Positions 1 to 47,207 of a stretch of DNA of 64,000 bases are shown piece after piece. Source of the stretch: Haemaphysalis longicornis (Eukaryota; Arthropoda; Arachnida; Ixodida; Ixodidae); assembly GCA_013339765.2 (NCBI GenBank), contig CM023452.1, positions 156,620,977 through 156,684,976 on the forward strand, written 5' to 3'. Numbering within the stretch: position 1 is the stretch's first letter; each line of letters opens with the position of its first letter. The position numbers and the translations under genes were made by a program. Under the pieces are notes generated by a model, which saw nothing but the letters and a program-made list of their open reading frames with translations, was not told the origin of the DNA and did no database searches.

Positions 1-10
1 AAAAAAACCA

Positions 11-76
11 CGCGAAGACGAGGACTAAGAAAAGAATTGAGAAACGCGAAACGCTGCCTTTGTCCTCGTCTTCGCG
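11..76. repeat. Short inverted repeat (15-bp perfect arms)
   Basis: The arms CGCGAAGACGAGGAC (11-25) and its exact reverse complement (62-76) are separated by 36 bp. The sequence could form a hairpin or be a remnant of a small foldback element. No target duplication can be assessed because the window begins here. Confidence 0.6.
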
Positions 77-390
77 CTGTTTTCTTTTTGTCAGAATGTT
101 GACACACAACCAGCTGGCCCAAGTTCGGAATTTAGTTCTCTTTCCCAATCGAACTCCGCCAGAAGGCACAAATATATACGAAACTGTAATTTATTTCAGT
201 CATCAAGAACGTAGCTATGCAAAAGAAAGGCAATAGCAGGTTATGGAATGGCTGCATCTCGGGGTTGCCATAATGCCACTATATTCAATATTTGCATGAC
301 TCTGCTATTTGTGCTTTGGCGGCTCTCATCGGCAGGCAAGATGTGTGCGGAGCCCCGAGTGGTGCAACGCCCTCCGCTGCGAGTGCTCAC

Positions 391-36247
<35,857 letters not shown>

Positions 36248-36249
36248 CT

Positions 36250-38764
36250 GCAGGTGATGCAACGTATACGCCTTTGCTATATCCACTTCTTCGCGTCACG
36301 GCCGAGTGTCTGGGGAACTGCAAAAAGCTTTAAAACAACCGTAATCATAGGGAAGAAAGTTTGTTCACACTCGTGAGTTAACCTGAAAAGCCTGCGGACG
36401 GTTTCCCACTCACGGGGCTGAGCATAGCCTCTGTTGGCGGGTCTCTGTTCCCAACGAACTTCCAAATGGGGCCCGAGTCCGGAACACGCGTCAAGCACCG
36501 GAGGCCTGCGTGTCACGCACGCATGGGCCACGTGCTGTGTTGTATGCTGAGGATCCTCGTAAAAGAGCCGTTAGGCGGCGGGCATTACGTGCCTGTAGTG
36601 GACCCAGTCAGTGCGGCCTGTAGCTTTGTGTCGACCACAGAGGCGCAGGCAGTGGCGATAAACTAAAACCTAAAGCGCAACAACGTGATGAAAACTTGGA
36701 GTGCTTTATGTAGCTAGCCTACAAACAAACGAGAATGCAGTATTGAGTATGGCCATGCCCTCACCATCCGTGCGAGTAACACCTATTAGACTATCATGGA
36801 GGAAGTCAGGTGGATCTTTCGCCCTTTGCTGGAGGCCACTGGCAAACGCGTCGTATATAGCAGCCGGCGGCGGAAAGCCGCACCACACAGGCCATACGCA
36901 GCCTGGGCGGGCCCAAGCGGTATCCATGCTGGTCGACAGACGCGACTGGGCGTACGACAGGGAAGCGGGTAAAGGCGCAGGAGGTCGCCAGTGGCACGCA
37001 AAACACGAGCACAAAAGAGCTCCGCCTCAATGGCGTCTTCGGCTTCGGTAGAGGTGTCGTCAGGGCCCCTCGTAAGCTTTTAGCCCATGCAATGCCAGTA
37101 GTAACACCGCGGCTCACGTTCGCCCATACCTTATTACGAGCGGCGGCCTGGGCGCAGCCATGTTGGACGAACTGAGGTCACTCGTCATTGCTGGCCTTTC
37201 CGGACTGCGTTTCTCGCCGTGGCCTTCAATGCGCCGGGATGCAATCTATTAGCGCCGGAGCGGCTTTGTGGGAGAATTGTGCAATTATTTTTGAGTGTCA
37301 CTGTCGAATGAGGACTAATCGGACGCCAACCTTAAGATAATGGTTAGTCCCCGAAAAATGACCCGCAAAGCTACTTAAATGCGCTGTTGTTTGACTGGCG
37401 CCAATCGCCAACTCTGGTTTACGCGTTTCATAGCTGTTTGACGGCATTTCTTTTTATTCTATTTCTGCGTACACAGCAACCATGTATATCGGGGATGGAC
37501 ACCTGCGGCCCCCCGGCACGACGTCAGATACCCCCTCCTCTTGTCCCTTCTGAAGGCTGACAGGCAACTCCAACTTAATTGGGGTGAGACAGGAACAAAA
37601 GCAAGATCGCTTCCAGTTGGCACGGCTTCCCCTCTTCACAACTTTGCCAGATGACGTCTTTCTTCGACACCGGTTATACAAAAAAGCCAGCCTCCCCGCC
37701 CCTAATTGCCGCCCGGCCGTTGCCATGTCGGCTTCATGCAACTCCGCACCTCCACCCAAAAAGGTTGCCGACGCCTGATATACATGAAATGGCTTTGAGC
37801 CCGCTGGTTGACACACTTCTCATTAGCATGTACGGATTCGTTCGCACGCGGGTTAGTAACAGAGTTTGAAATAACGCTGAAGCCACGCATGCAGCCTCTT
37901 GCGCAAGGTAACTGCAGCTACAGGCATAGCCCTGCGTTCCGCCAATGGGCATAATACAGGCCTGCAGTGCGACGAAACACATGCAATGCTTACTGTAAGC
38001 CAGATCTCTGCGCTCGTCACGAGTATCGGCAGCGCCCGAACGGCGGGGCTCGCGGCGGTGCGATGAAGGCGCTTAATACACACTTTTAAGTAACGTGAGA
38101 CTAGGTATTGTACGCCGTGGCAAAGCTGATATGCGCTAGCGAAAACTAGACAAGAATCTGGGAGTCACCGCTCCGATCGGAAAGCTTAAACAGCCGGGCT
38201 AACTCACTTTCGTCGCGACGACACGCACGCAACGCTAGACACAGCAGGAGGCATGTGGACGTGCAGTACGCTTGCCAGCGGCCTTCGCGTTAACCGCCGA
38301 TGTTCACGGAACAAAATTCTCCCTTTGGAGAATGGCCATCCAGTGACACCTGCTTGTCTCCGTGTCGTGCTCAGGCACCGTGCGGAAAGCGGTGCATGGC
38401 GAAAGGCCGCACACAGGGAAAGTCTTTGAAGTTGCGGCCAGTGAGACTCGCATGGCGATTCGTCCCAGACGTCGAGGTCCTGATCGTAGCTGGTACTTTC
38501 GACTACGGCGGAAGTTTTCCCCGCGACTTGCACATTTTCTGACTCCGCACTCTCGCTGAGGCACCATGGCAGCCGACGGCGGAAACCGAAACAAGCCCCG
38601 CGCTGAAGGCCAGTCATGGCGAGTGGCGGAGTTAGCTAGCGTCACTGTGAGGGTCAGCCCAACTTCTCGCTGTAAAGAATCTATACTGGGGCGGAGTTTG
38701 CGTCCGTTTTCATAATGTAACGCTTCGCGTACATTTCAGTAGTTGGCACTTGCAGACCTCTGAA
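36250..38764. other. Unassigned stretch; expected location of the upstream SLC6 exons
   Basis: TM1 and N-terminal exons should lie at or beyond this region on the minus strand. No segment with the usual TM1 signature was found. A minus-strand frame near 36,765-36,950 ends at a good donor in the right phase but lacks the signature. Confidence 0.35.
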
Positions 38765-38960
38765 CGGCAAATCAATCAATCAATCAATCATCAATCATAT
38801 TATTAATTTCAATCAATCAATCATATCAATCAATCATCAATTCAGTTTATTTCCCAGAAATACATCTGGATGAGTCAATCGGCTAAAGCAGACAACAGCT
38901 TGCCTGAGCCCACGAACCATGTGACGCAGGGAGAATTTTTACACAGACGTAAACATTTCA
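38765..38960 (-). mobile_element. LINE 3' end with ATTG repeat tail
   Basis: On the minus strand, UTR-like sequence with TTTCTGGGAAATAAACTGAA runs into an irregular ATTG/TGATTG repeat (38,768-38,850). This looks like the 3' end of a LINE with a microsatellite tail. No coding part remains. Confidence 0.45.
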
Positions 38961-38989
38961 AATAAAACCTAAGCATAGCAAACTATTCT

Positions 38990-39230
38990 TTACACGATGC
39001 AATACAATGAAGGGTACCAGTTTCAGTACATCATAAAATCGAGGGTTCGGTTCCCGGCCCCGCCAGCCGCTTTTCTGATGGAGGCGAAAAGCGAAAACGC
39101 CCATGTGTTCGAGATTTCGGCGCACGTTAAAGATCCCCAAGTGGTCAAAATTAATCCGGAGCCCTCCACTACGGCGCGCCTCATAACGTCGGCGCGTAGA
39201 CCGTACAAAAAGTCAATTAATCAATAAAAA
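38990..39230 (+). mobile_element. tRNA-derived SINE (tick Ruka-like), 5'-truncated
   Basis: A B-box-like GGTTCGGTTCC at about 39,045 is followed by a body with CTTTTCTGATGGAGGCGAAA, GCACGTTAAAGATCCCCA and ACTACGGCGCGCCTCAT. It ends in AATTAATCAATAAA. The same body appears, reversed, at 59,557-59,758. The name Ruka-like is from memory of a tRNA-derived SINE described in Rhipicephalus. Confidence 0.75.
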
Positions 39231-39358
39231 GAACAAGGTGTGCTAGATAATTTGCAAATGTCCAACTTCATCACGCATCGAAATACAAAATAGGAGCACC
39301 CATACCACATAAGGGAATGTATAAACAAAACACTAAAAAGGATAAGTAACGAAAGACT

Positions 39359-39605
39359 TATAGTTCATATCACAAGCTAGCTGCAGCACTGTGGAGGCTA
39401 CATTGTTATCAATAGTGCGCCCACTGAGGGCGCCTAATCCGCCGTGAAGGGGGTCCTGAAAGGACACTCCCTTCTCCCCTCTCGGCAAGTGGCACCGCAC
39501 GGCCCCGGCGCCTTTTGTCGCTTATTTCGCGGTGAGTTAGGCGCCATGAGGGGGACAACAATGTAGCCTCCACAGTGCTGCAGCTAGCTTGTGATATGAA
39601 CTATA
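39359..39605. repeat. Small element with perfect 49-bp terminal inverted repeats
   Basis: TATAGTTCATATCACAAGCT opens a 49-bp arm at 39359-39407 that is repeated exactly in reverse complement at 39557-39605. The 149-bp spacer is GC-rich and non-coding. It could be a MITE or a foldback element. A 2-bp TA duplication is possible but cannot be told apart from the arm. Confidence 0.85.
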
Positions 39606-39944
39606 GGTTATTCGAAAAACCATTTGCTCTGCGAACGGTACATAGAAGTTCAAAACTATTGCGTTTTAATCAACAAGTGGTTGCTTTTTTTTTCGGTTAA
39701 ATCCTTACTGACAAAAAACAAGGAAACACTTTTAGCAGTCCTAAACAGAAATTCGCTACAATATCGTATCTATTCAGAATTAACGGCAAGTTGTGTTCCA
39801 GTGATTGCAACTTGTATTATTGCGGAATTTCGTATGGTGCCAGTTGTCTGTGTTATTTCGACTCATAATAACACAGTCGAATCATGAGTCGAATCATTTC
39901 GACTTATAACTTTTTAAAAATAGAAAAATTATCTATAACATAGA

Positions 39945-42525
39945 GAAATCAAGAATTCAACTTTATCTTAATTCAGGCTCTCCGCAGGGGTCACCTTTAA
40001 GTCCATTACTCTGGAACATAACAATTTTAGATCTCCTAAACAGCAAATTTCCTAGCGATGTATATATTCAGGCTTTTGCCGACGACATAACCTTAGTAAT
40101 AAGAGGCAATTCAAGAGATAATATCGAACAAAAGGCAACTCAAGCGCTCAAAATAGTAGAAAACTGGAGAATAGACAAAGAACTCACATTTAACACAACA
40201 AAATCAAAATTCACTGTAATAGGTGACAAGTACATTAAAAGACCTCCCATTATCAAACTAGGAAACAAAAATCTTAAGTTCCGTAAAGAAATTAAAATAT
40301 TAGGCGTCTATATAGACAACAAGCTCAGTTTTATCCCTCATATTAACTATGTAAAGGAAAAAGTAAACCAAATGATAAACAGCCTAGGAAAATTTAGAGC
40401 ATACAACTGGGGGCTTATCAGCAAACACCTACAAAAATTTATATCAGAGCTATAGAAAGAATCATAGTTTATGCCGCTCCGATTTGGTATAAAAACAGGT
40501 ACTAATGAGAAAAAACTAAGAAGTATTCAAGAACAAGCCTCATTAAAGTTACCAAGCATTTTAAAACAGTATCCAATAGCTTATGTCCCACCAAGTCATT
40601 TGACGATCGAAAAAGGAATCGAAACATTTAACGTACTTTTCGCCGGAAAAAATGTTCACCTGGAAAACCGCGCTTTTACGGGAGACCAAATAAGTAACAA
40701 AGTAGATATATGGCAGCTGTATCCAGCAGATAAGATATCTTTTACCTATCTTACCCAACCAATTTCGCAGACAGATTTTGTAGTATTTACAGACGGCTCG
40801 TAAGATAAAACCGACATAGGAGCAGCTTTTATAATTCTAGACAATCCGGCAAAAATAGTAGAAACCAAACAATACGAACTGCCGGAGTACAGCAATAACT
40901 TTGAGGCAGAAGGAATCGCAATTTTAAAAGCACTTGAAATCCTCCAAACTAGCTTCAAAGAAGGTAACGTACAGTTGTATACTGATAGCCTAATCAACCC
41001 TAAAAGCAATTAGCAATCCAAATAATGGGAACCCAAATACATTTAGAATCAAAGAAATGCTAAATAAATAGCAAAAACAGGTCAAAATAACGTTAACTTA
41101 CATTAAGGTCCCAGTGGCAATGTAGGTAACGAAATAGCGGACGAAGTGGCTAAAAAAGCAGCAAAAAAATTACACCATCTTCCCGTGGGGAACCCTGATG
41201 AGGATGCGAAGCATCGTGGCGGTTCCGTGTGGTTCCATTGTGTTGCCGTTATGTTGAGTGATCTGGTTTTTACTAGCGCCAGAGGAATTCCGCGTCCGGG
41301 TCCACACCGGTGGCAAAGGCACGCAAGTGCTGTTGTGTTACGGTGAGTAGGCGGTGGTTCTCGAGGCGCCGAAACTCGTCCATCATGTTCTTGTCGATGT
41401 TGTCTCTGTGGTAGAATCGGTTGTCTCCGTCAGCTTTGGTGAGGTAAAGGGTGTTGACATTGGTGCACCGGCTGAGAGCAATGTACACGCCCTCCTCTTC
41501 GCAGCTTTGTCTTCTCGTTCTTCTTCTTCTTCGGCGGTTCCCCTACGGGAAGATGACGACGGTGGTTGAACGCGAACCTATCTCGTGATGGATTCTTTGG
41601 TTGGACAATCCCTAGGGGCATCCTGCCACAATCAGCATCAGAGGCGCTGCGGACGGGGCTGGTTGAGCTGCAAGGCGCGTGGCGCTTCCCGCCACCTTTC
41701 CCAAGGGGAAATTCAGCATCCCCCTCTAAAGTTTTCAGTTCGTCGTTTCCGTTGACGTTCAGCTTCGCGTGTCTTCGTTGTATCAGTAGCTTCTTGACGT
41801 AGTTTGAATGAGTCAAGGACATAAGGCGCGTTCGTAGCACTTGCTCCTGTCCCGGATTTGTAGCGTAGTGGGAAGAGCACCACGTACCTCCCGTTGCGGC
41901 CAGAGAATCGTGGGATCGAAACCGGGCGCCGCTACCTATTTCTTTTTTTTATAGTGTAGTATCGCGGAGGCTGTGGGTGTAAGGAGGAGAGTTGCGCATG
42001 CGCAGTGAGCGTGTGGACGGCGCCGACATCAACGACGCAGGACAAAGCGAGCCTAAGAAATGCTCCGCATTTAATATGGCGACAAAATTGACTGGCCTAT
42101 TTCACTACAATTTATCAAAAAACAGCTTCAATATTAACCTAAGAAAACATCGGAGTGTTGAGTGGCAACAACAAGGAAAGGAAAGCTACACATTCCAATG
42201 GATAAAGAATATTCACAAAATTCCGGACCAACTTTTCCACCAACTATTATACGCCACAGTTTATCAGTGGACACGGTAGATTTCCGTTTTATTTTCATAG
42301 GTTCGCCATTACAAATAATAACATATGTAAATGTAACCTACCAGCAGACAGTTTTGACCACTATTTACAGGACTGCCCAATAACAAACACAGAGAAACAA
42401 CTTCTTGATATCCATAGAAATGATCTCGTAAGAAGGAAATCAGAGCTAATAAAACATACAAAAACATTAAAAATTTTAGAAGAAATGACAATACTAATTA
42501 ACGCTAATATTCAACAATACTAACC
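39945..42525 (+). pseudogene. Non-LTR retrotransposon polymerase with RNase H domain (I/LOA/R1-like), interrupted
   Basis: From about 39,965 the frame reads NSGSPQGSPLSPLLWNITIL, then VYIQAFADDITLVIRG (catalytic FADD box) and KILGVYIDNKLSFIPHINYV. After stops and frame changes an RNase H domain follows: QTDFVVFTDGS, IGAAFIILDNP, NNFEAEGIAILKALEIL, VQLYTDSL and EIADEVAKKAAKKLHHLP. At about 41,183 the frame is broken by a Helitron-like insertion. It resumes at about 42,076 and ends with a Cys/His tail, CNLPADSFDHYLQDCPIT, stopping near 42,523. The endonuclease and ORF1 are missing. The low GC coding style differs from the GC-rich SLC6 exons. Confidence 0.82.
41183..42075 (-). mobile_element. 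Helitron-like element with PIF1 helicase C-terminus, inserted in a LINE
   Basis: On the minus strand it starts at AAATGCGGAGCATTT (42072-42058) and ends after GATGCTTCGCATC (41215-41203), followed by catcagggttcccc. A PIF1-like C-terminus lies at about 41,490-41,275: VYIALSRCTNVNTLYLTKAD and FRRLENHRLLTVTQQHL. On the plus strand, 41,860-41,940 is a tRNA-like module with A-box-like TAGCGTAGTGG and B-box-like GGGATCGAAACC. It splits the RNase H region of the surrounding LINE from its Cys/His tail, so it is younger than that LINE. Confidence 0.75.
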
Positions 42526-42858
42526 CCTCAAATATTTTGTCACAATTTCCCACACACGCAGAAACGAAGTCAGCGGCAAATAACTCGATAATAGCTTTTA
42601 GATCTTTTGTACATATCATTGATCTGTAGTGAGTCATTTTTTGCGTAATTATCTTGTTTAATTACCTTTTTAGATTTTTTTATTTTAAATCCAAACATCC
42701 ATTTTCATGTATTTAATTTACCCATTATACCTCGGTGGAACGGGAAGGGTTTCAGTCATGAGCCCGTTTAATAAAGTAAAGTTGTCTGTGTTACGAGTAT
42801 TTATACAGCGAGTTTTAGTTTGGAATGATGCCGAATGTATAAGAGAAAGTTTTTTTAG

Positions 42859-43432
42859 GATGCAAGGCATCTCTTACACTCGGCCTGTCCTTCCATCCGG
42901 CGTGCATGCGTCCGCAACCCTCCTCCTTTCCCCCTCGCCTGCCAGCTGCGTTAGCGCGTTCTTCTCGCCATGCCAGCTGTGCGTCAGCGCGCGTTTAGCG
43001 CGCGTATGCTGCCACTCTTCTCTCGTTCTCCTCTCGCCATGCCAGATGTGCGTTAGCGCGCATGCGCGTCTCTCTGTCATCACTCTCTCTCGCGGAGCGG
43101 CTATATAACCGCGGTATCTCCGGCGCGCTCCTCAGTCGCTCCGTCAGTCGCTCTCGCTGCTACTGCTCTCGACTGCTGCTCCACCTACTGCTCCGATGAG
43201 TTAAAATGGACACTAACATGCCTGCTACCGCGTTGGCTGACGCAACCGTAACCAGCTCCAGCCAATGGGATAACAAAAATGCTAGCACCAGCGAAGCCAG
43301 CGAATCTACGTGTGATTGAGCATCATTTAAGGTTCGCTACACTTCAACCACATTTGGGTAACCGACATAACGGAAACGCGAATTGAACCCCGTGAGATGC
43401 CTTTGCATCACCCCAGGGTCCCCTCGCGGAAG
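42859..43432 (+). mobile_element. Non-autonomous Helitron-like element
   Basis: GATGCAAGGCATC (42859-42871) follows a T run and is followed by TCTTACACTCGGCCTGTCC. Near the 3' end GATGCCTTTGCATC (43396-43409) is followed by accccagggt and CCCCTCGCGG. The tail CATAACGGAAACGCGAATTG matches the other copies. It contains GCTATATAACCG (about 43,102) before a pyrimidine-rich stretch, a possible internal promoter. Non-coding. Confidence 0.65.
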
Positions 43433-43439
43433 ATGGAGG

Positions 43440-43765
43440 TGATTTTTTATTAGAAACGAAGAGAAGTAGAAGCAGCGGAGAATTCGTAAATCGCACATGT
43501 AATTTGCTTTGATTATGTTGTAACATGGGAAGAAAGTCTGAGTGCGAGAATAATAATCTAGGTTTACGATATGCAAACGTGTATCTTTTTGTAAGATGAG
43601 TATTTTTATGTTTTTTTTAATTGTGGTTGTCCCCACTAAGCTACAGTAATTTATATACGAATCAAATAGGGCATTGTAGATGTACAGTTTAAACCTTTCC
43701 TTTTGAATAGACGTCGGTGAGCGTGTTAGCGCCCCAGCTACAGAAGAGAGTTTCTTATAGGTGCT
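43440..43765 (-). pseudogene. LINE RT C-terminal fragment (L2/CR1-like)
   Basis: The minus strand reads LSSVAGALTRSPTSIQKERF, LYIYNALFDSYINYCSLVG, TTTIKKNIKILILQKDTRL and TFFPCYNIIKANYMCDLRIL. This matches the thumb and C-terminal region of L2/CR1-type polymerases ('yyalv.ShlnYcslvWG.t....l..l..lQkkalR'). The missing Trp and many substitutions show decay. It is cut off at the boundary of the Helitron-like element at 43,432. Confidence 0.7.
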
Positions 43766-44039
43766 GTCAACATGTTTATTCTGTGGCGGAGCCCCAGCAG
43801 CTGCGTCGTCTGCTGCCGCAACGGGCACGCTCCAGGAACGATGACGCTGGGGCTGAGCCACGAGTGGAGAGTGCTGACCACGCGCTTGCGGTGCGCGCTG
43901 GGCACGAGCGTGAATAAAGCGGGGCCTCCAGTTTGGGTCCACGGCGCTGTAGCGTGCAGACGTGTGTCTTCTCATCTCTCTGTCGCCGTCGCGACAATTC
44001 CAACGAAGCTCGCATGAGAACGTAACATTGAGGGCCTTG

Positions 44040-44750
44040 TGATGATTTAAAGGGGCCCTGAAAGGCATTTTCAGCACACTAAATGAACTAGCGCAATCGT
44101 TAGATTGGGTCGTCAACGTCCTCTGTGCCAAGTATTATTCTTTTACGCGCAGCGGAAAGCTCACACTTTTGTTGCAAAGTTTGTCGTTTTTTTTCTCACC
44201 CTTCCCTTCGTGTTTTTGGACGCCGCCATCTTCACATGTCTACATCATCGATTCCCAGATGTTCGTCATGAGCTAGACATCCTGCTATTGGACGGCATTT
44301 TCATGCACTTCCGGCAAAGAGATGAGTCGTCTGCTCAGCGTCGGCTCGCCGGCTGATCTGCCAGCGGAGTGCCGGAGTGCTTGGGCATTTTACGACAAAC
44401 GAAACAAGTGTAAAACAAACGCTTAACCGTTTGTATTGAATGCAACACGGCATAAACACGACATGGATATTCTGTTACCCTGAGTACGTTCCATAACGAA
44501 AGCGTTGAAGCCCCGTGGCACTTCTTTCGTGCAATCGCAGAGAACGCCCTGAGCCGAATGCCCGGGTTTGACGCATACATTTTAGTCAACTTGCAAAACA
44601 ATCCAGAGATGCGTTTCTAACGAACACAACGTCACAACATGCATTGAAAGTCTGAACCACGATTGACAGAGGATGGGTTGCCTCCTGCCCGTCGTAAATT
44701 CGGTACTCACCTCGCGCGCGGCTTTACGGGGACGAACAGCAAGTCACTTA
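44040..44750. other. Unassigned stretch starting with a TTAAAGGGGCCCTGAAA motif
   Basis: The motif at about 44,047 has an inverted relative (AGGACCCCTTTAA) at about 52,221, so both may be ends of a dispersed repeat. No coding region was recognised. Confidence 0.35.
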
Positions 44751-44754
44751 ACTC

Positions 44755-45045
44755 TGGCGCACAAGCCGATGGCTTTTAGCCACGCACACTGCACATACCC
44801 CATGCGAGGTTGAGTCGTACGTCGCTTGAGAAGATAATCCAGACCATGGGAAGCACTATCCACCCGCAGAAGCACAACGTCGCATTTCATCGGAAACGAA
44901 GGCGTCCACAACACACATACCATCGCCTCCTGTAATGCCAAACGCATCTCGCACTTCCCAATGGGAGTGAGTGGTACGCCTGCAGTGCCCACATGTCGCG
45001 AAGTGGGGCCCCCAAGCTGAACCGGGATCACGCAACCGTAACTGA
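44755..45045 (-). pseudogene. Possible retroviral-type aspartic protease fragment of a Gypsy element
   Basis: The minus-strand frame contains GVPLTPIGKCEMRLALQEAM and MKCDVVLLRVDSASHGLDYL. The order resembles the flap-to-C-terminal part of Gypsy proteases ('G...l.plG.c...l.i......f.vl.....dvilG.DfL...g'). The catalytic DTGA stretch is not visible, and no LTR or RT is nearby. This is a weak call. Confidence 0.35.
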
Positions 45046-45933
45046 CTTCTGGAGCGGTTTGTGCCTTGTTGCCAAGGCAACCGATGTTTGAGATTGCTCA
45101 AAGAAATGGCCCTCGCTCCAGCGCTAGAAGCTCAGAGCGGCGGCGGAGCATGTTTTGCCAACGTTGCCGCTCTCCACCACGCGTCGCCCCAAGCTGAACT
45201 GGTCACATGACTGAAGCGTTTGTGCACAGGTTCTGTATCGGTTTAAAATGTCTTTTTCACATGCCGCCCGCAGGACTTACCACCACCGCAAAACAAGACC
45301 CGGCACCAGCGGGGCCACATCTGATACGGCGATTTTTGATATAAACAGTGCGCGGTGCATCAAGGGAACGAGCGCACGACCCTCCCCGTGCGGCTGCGAG
45401 TTCGCCGCCGATAAAAAGTCATGTGCCGCCAGCAACGTACACCGCGAAAGGGCAAGGCCAGGCCGCCGCATACATGCGGCTAGATTTTTCGTTCGCTTTT
45501 CCAGCCTTGAGCGCAGTGCGGGATTCATGGTGTCAAAAAGCTTTGCCCGTAGCAGACGACCGTCTGAGCAGCGCAATAGCGGAAGTACGTCACCGCTGCG
45601 GAGCGCAGCATTATAGTGTACTAGAATTGGGAAGTGTGTCGTCGCGGCCGCCGAACAATGGGAGCGGAGGGGTCACTGCCGCGATTGAAAATCGCGGCGG
45701 CCCGGTAGGGGCGCCACCAGCAAGAGGGATGCTACGGCGGCTGCAGCAGCTACGGCGGCCGGCTTAACGATACGTTGAGTGTGGCGCTCGCATGTTTTGT
45801 TATAGGTGCGTTGTGGTTGAAATTTCAACCCCTTTTTTAGAACCTACGACTAATAATGTGCTCTTCGTGGTCTAGTGCAGTGGTGACGTGAACCGGGGGG
45901 ACGGCCGGAACGACGGCGGGGACAAGCGGCGAC

Positions 45934-46150
45934 CGCGTGTGTTTTGTGCCCAACTGTAACAGCGGCCATCGGTCGTGATAACAAGCGCAATCCCGTTTCG
46001 AGTTCGGCTGACGCCGAAAAACGCGAAGCACGGTCACGAGTTATCAACAGAGCCGACAGAGACCTCGACGACGCACGTGTGTTTTGCGATCTGCACTTCG
46101 AGTCGCAGTTCATTGATCGGACAGATAAGACGTTGGTAGGGGTGTTGAGA
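45934..46150 (+). pseudogene. Broken THAP-domain fragment
   Basis: RVCFVPNCNSGHRS (about 45,934-45,975) gives the first Cys pair, then a stop and frame change. The frame resumes as ADAEKREARSRVINRADRDL and ends ARVFCDLHFESQFIDR, a C-x2-H-F end of a C2CH THAP zinc finger. THAP domains bind DNA and occur in P-type transposases and their domesticated relatives. No transposase body follows. This is a second THAP sequence, divergent from the intact one at 54.4 kb. Confidence 0.65.
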
Positions 46151-46534
46151 TTCATCAAGAGATAACCGCAACTAACATAATATTCAGCGCTCAGCATCGT
46201 TCCGGTTTCCCGGGCGACATTATAATTTACCTAAAAAGGCGGAAAGGTGTCGAATATTTGTGAACAGCATGCTTCCCCACGCGAGCGTAACTGGAAAAAC
46301 AAAATCAAGCAACACCATTCTCGCATACACTTGCTTCCATTTACCATGTTTTTAGAGCTTGCGGCAATGTACAAAATTGACCCGTATGTTTACTTATGTC
46401 AACACACCATGCTGCTGATTGTTTCTGCATCTCATTCATTTCGTTTACACTGGTATATTTCCTCATGGTGCATGCAAACAGTGAATGCTTTGCAGCTTTT
46501 TTGCGCAGCGGTTTATGCCGCTACTGTTATTTTA

Positions 46535-46625
46535 TAACTCGTGTCTCGTGTATGCACCCCCCAGAGAAAAAACTAGTCTCGTGTATAACTTGTGTCTCGT
46601 GTATGTATCCCCTCAGAAAAAAATT
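46535..46625. repeat. Short degenerate tandem repeat
   Basis: Two to three units based on ACTCGTGTCTCGTGTATG, each followed by a cccc(c)agaaaaaa stretch. Confidence 0.6.
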
Positions 46626-47207
46626 GAGCCCAGGGTCCTGGGCATCCCGCGGACTAGAGACGTAACCACCATCTACAAAATGCAAGTCGTGTACTTGTAA
46701 AGTTAAATATTACTACTACTACTTCATCCCAGGTGCTTGGAAGGGCGCTAGCTTCGCCTAACATCGAATAGTTATTTTGCAGTCTCTGAGCCGACTAACT
46801 TTAATGTATTCTCTCGACACGACAATCTGGCCGTTTACAATTTCCCTAATAGAAAAAAAGAGCATAATATTAAGAAGGAAATTCCTTTCTTTGATTATTG
46901 TCGTTTGTGCTTAGTTGTGCGTTTGCGTGTACTGTACTTGTAAAGTTTATATGGTTTTTCTTTCTCTCGAAGCACACAGTCCACGGGCTAGCGTCAGAAT
47001 TTCAGCTGCTTCCCAACTGCGTGCGCCGTTTGAAGCTGCCGAAATGCGCCCGCCGCGGCCTGCCGCCGCGGACTACGCGTCGCGGCCCGCCCAACCTCCT
47101 TGGGCCCGCCTCAGCGGCGAGTGCTCCGCGCGTCACGAGATGGCACTGCATGTAAGAGGGATGCTGTTTGGAGCGGGTTGGGAGAGGAGGGTGTCATCGC
47201 TGAGGCG

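Noticed and set aside
36765..36950. Minus-strand frame with acceptor tacgcccag and donor GATG|gtgagg, in the right phase to join the TM2 exon as an SLC6 TM1 exon.
   Set aside because: The reading (…PGCVWPVWCGFPPP…) lacks the conserved TM1 glycine/arginine-phenylalanine signature, so splice fit alone is not enough.
38765..39230. Possible LINE/SINE pair sharing a common ATTG tail.
   Set aside because: In sense orientation the LINE-like tail is (TGAT)n while the SINE tail is (AATC)n, so the tails are complementary and not shared.
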